A DNA stretch of 64,000 bases from Dyella japonica DSM 16301. Lineage in GTDB: Bacteria > Pseudomonadota > Gammaproteobacteria > Xanthomonadales > Rhodanobacteraceae. The position numbers were made by a program, and so were the translations under genes. The DNA lies in the NCBI RefSeq assembly GCF_001010355.1, contig NZ_JPLA01000015.1, forward strand, positions 1 through 64,000, written 5' to 3'. The notes under the pieces are model-generated. The model had not been told where the DNA came from and did no database searches. It saw only the letters and a list, made by a program, of their open reading frames with translations. This document shows, in pieces, positions 62,372 to 64,000 of the stretch (positions are counted from its first letter, which is position 1; each line of letters opens with the position of its first letter).

Positions 62372-63067
62372 TGTCATGAGTTGCCGATCGTGAGAGTAGG
62401 TAATGGCTTCTGGGATTACCGTTTGCAGAACGCCAGCGGTTCCACGTCGACGCCAACTCCCGACCCCGTGCCGAATCCTTCGTCTGATGTGCCGCCGGCA
62501 TCTACGCCCAGCTCCGCTGGTTGCGACACGCGCCTGTGCGTCGTACCGCAGGTGCCGTCCCATCTGAGCGCCAATAGCGTCATGTTGGCCTATGGCATGC
62601 GCAGCGTTGGTGCTCTGCACGATCGCCTGGGTGAGCTGCATCGGGATGCCTTGCAGGCAGGTAACACCGACGAGTTCTATGCTCGAATGTTTGATGGTAA
62701 CTACCAGTACCGCACAGATCGCGGTTTCAGTGACTACGGTTACGACTTCAACCAGAACGATCGTGGGATCTAGATCGGTGGCACGTGGTTGAAGACGAGT
62801 AATGATGGTTCGTCGTTCCGTCTTGGCATGTACGGCAGCACAGGTACATCGCATATCACGCCAAAGGCCATCGATGGCAGCAGTGCCATGCGCATGAGCG
62901 GACGTGGCATTGCGGCTACGGGTACGTAAGTGCACGGCAGCGGCTTCTATGTTGACGGTGTGGTGGCGCGAAATTACTACAGCACGCGCGTGGACACTGC
63001 GTATCGTGGCTATGACATGGCCGAGATGAAGACGCATGGCTGGACGTACTCGCTGGAAAGCGGTTAG
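62372..63067 (+). pseudogene. Autotransporter beta-domain remnant with in-frame stops
   Basis: In one frame: VGNGFWDYRLQNAS (passenger end), a Pro/Ser/Thr linker, LSANSVMLAYGMRSVGALHDRLGELH (start of the barrel linker helix), then YARMFDGNYQYRTDRGFSDYGYDFNQNDRGI. A TAG (62771) is followed by IGGTWLKTSNDGSSFRLGMYGST, a TAA (62927), then VHGSGFYVDGVVARNYYS to YSLESG and TAG (63065). Passenger and barrel end are missing. The three stops lie where Gln would be expected (CAG/CAA to TAG/TAA). It is non-functional. Confidence 0.8.
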
Positions 63068-63099
63068 CCTCTACTACTGCCTCGCGTTAAAAGCGGGGG

Positions 63100-63192
63100 A
63101 ATTACCCGATCCATCTCTCCCAGAAATCGCTCTCGCCGAGTCTGCTTCTTCTTAGCATCGAAACTCAACGAGGCGAACGAGCGCTGTTGCAT
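63100..63192 (-). pseudogene. IS5-family transposase N-terminal remnant
   Basis: On the minus strand the ATG at 63192 starts MQQRSFASLSFDAKKKQT, then RRERFLGEMDRVIP. This is the conserved N-terminus of IS5/IS1031-type transposases (MQQxSFxxxxxxxKKxxTRRExFLxEMxxVVPW). Family similarity ends near 63100, about 35 bases from the end of the autotransporter remnant. The rest of the transposase is absent. Confidence 0.65.
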
Positions 63193-63330
63193 CGGCGTAA
63201 ACTGGTCAGGGTGATGGTGCATCTTGGCCATCGCAGAGACGACTGTCGTTAGGACACGTCCTATGTATTCGCGATAGGCCCAAGCGTACGATGTATCCGA
63301 TGAATCGTGTATTTTCGAAGGAGAAAGAGT

Positions 63331-64000
63331 GTGCGAACCATTGGGCTAATTGGGGGGATGAGCTGGGAATCCACCGCCGTTTACTACCGCCTGATCAACG
63401 AAGAGGTCAATCGGAGACTTGGTGGGCAGCACAACGCGAAATCGTTGATGGCGACGCTCGATTTTGCGGAAATCGAAGCTTGCCAGGCTGAGGGGCGCTG
63501 GGACGATGCCGGTGCGCTGCTCGCCAGCACCGCGACCACACTCGTCGGCGGCGGTGCCGAGATCATGATTCTTTGCACCAACACTATGCACAAGGTTGCC
63601 GACTATGTATCCAACGCGGCATCGGCCGAGTTCATCCACATCGCCGATCCAACGGCGGCCGCCATCCAGCGTGAGATGCTATCGACCGTTGGCCTACTAG
63701 GCACCCGTTACACCATGGAACAGGACTTCTACCGGGGGCGCCTGGAGGCGAGCGGATTGACTGTTCTGGTTCCAGACCCGGCGCGGCGCGAGCGTGTACA
63801 CGAGATCATTTACGACGAACTGTGCCTGGGTAAGGTGCTCGAAGATTCGCGCAGAGAATACCAGTCCGTCGTACAGTCGCTTCAAGCCCGTGGTGCGACC
63901 GGTGTCATCCTGGGGTGCACCGAAATCGGACTGCTTCTGAAGCCTGAGGATGTTGCTATACCGTTGTTCGACACCACGCGACTTCACGCGCTGGCTGCCG
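63331..64000 (+). CDS. Aspartate/glutamate racemase family protein, 3' end beyond the window
   Basis: GTG at 63331 after gaaggagaaag opens a frame still open at the window edge, at least 223 residues. The two catalytic Cys are visible: ILCTNTMHKVAD near residue 85 and VILGCTEIGLLL near residue 196, the pattern of the aspartate/glutamate racemase (YgeA-like, EcL-DER) group. The start VRTIGLIGGMSWEST is the family N-terminus. It interconverts L- and D-amino acids; the exact substrate is unknown. It follows the IS5 remnant by 138 bases. Confidence 0.9.
   Translation, partial: MRTIGLIGGMSWESTAVYYRLINEEVNRRLGGQHNAKSLMATLDFAEIEACQAEGRWDDAGALLASTATTLVGGGAEIMILCTNTMHKVADYVSNAASAEFIHIADPTAAAIQREMLSTVGLLGTRYTMEQDFYRGRLEASGLTVLVPDPARRERVHEIIYDELCLGKVLEDSRREYQSVVQSLQARGATGVILGCTEIGLLLKPEDVAIPLFDTTRLHALAA

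Larger units (their letters stand above)
56414..64000. mobile_element. Integrated element at tRNA-Pro, left part
   Basis: From the displaced tRNA fragment to the window edge the DNA is less GC-rich, gene-poor, and holds a tyrosine integrase, unrecognised genes, two transposase remnants and a decayed autotransporter. No second copy of the tRNA fragment was found up to 64000, so the right end, with the intact tRNA-Pro, should lie beyond. Whether the racemase at the edge is still inside is not known. Confidence 0.7.

Overview
The window is GC-rich bacterial chromosome with the look of a gammaproteobacterium of the Xanthomonadales/Rhodanobacteraceae type (Dyella, Luteibacter or Rhodanobacter-like). 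The reasons are the folC-SPOR-cvpA-purF order, the HutF branch of histidine degradation, REP-type palindromes of the form gtgggagcgcaccctgtgcgcga, and several families common in that group (DUF3772 mechanosensitive channel, Gly/Arg-rich PadR regulator, fused Ada-AlkA). The placement is inferred from gene content and has not been tested by comparison. No CRISPR array, rRNA gene or intact tRNA gene was found.

Layout. 0-4 kb: hutF, a 56-residue lipoprotein, and a LysR regulator divergent from an aldo/keto reductase. 4-7 kb: a Spy/CpxP-like periplasmic protein divergent from a response regulator and histidine kinase (Cpx-like). 7-16 kb: an EmrE-family exporter, an esterase whose 3' end overlaps a diguanylate cyclase, an MFS exporter, a type I phosphodiesterase lipoprotein, and an ogt/ada-alkA alkylation-repair pair. 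16-32 kb: hutU, a class A beta-lactamase, MAPEG and TenA-like proteins, a PAS-GGDEF-EAL protein, lipoprotein MsrA, arylamine N-acetyltransferase, S4 protein, a barstar/barnase-type pair, DUF72, AraC, a mechanosensitive channel, endonuclease V and PadR. 32-38 kb: an ABC exporter, a histone-H1-like basic protein, a thioesterase/TetR operon with a perfect operator palindrome, and a cytochrome b561/catalase-like peroxidase pair. 38.6-47.5 kb is less GC-rich and looks accessory: acyltransferase, GlxA-type regulator, ECF-like sigma factor, HSL-type esterase, a large LuxR/MalT-like regulator and a Nudix hydrolase. 47.6-50.7 kb: a MerR/copper P-type ATPase operon with a classic overlong-spacer promoter. 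50.8-56.4 kb: the core folC-SPOR-cvpA-purF block and a DUF455 ferritin-like protein, closed by a strong terminator.

At 56.4 kb the core chromosome stops at the displaced 3' half of a tRNA-Pro(CGG) gene, an attachment site, followed directly by a tyrosine integrase. To the right lies an integrated element of lower GC. It holds unrecognised genes (57.9, 60.8 and 61.9 kb), an IS110 transposase remnant, a decayed autotransporter with three in-frame stops, an IS5-type transposase N-terminal remnant, and an aspartate/glutamate racemase that runs off the window. The intact tRNA-Pro and the other junction should lie beyond 64 kb. I did not find a clearly new multi-gene system. The best places to look are the unrecognised island genes and the two GC-rich structured leaders, upstream of the diguanylate cyclase and of the catalase-like gene.
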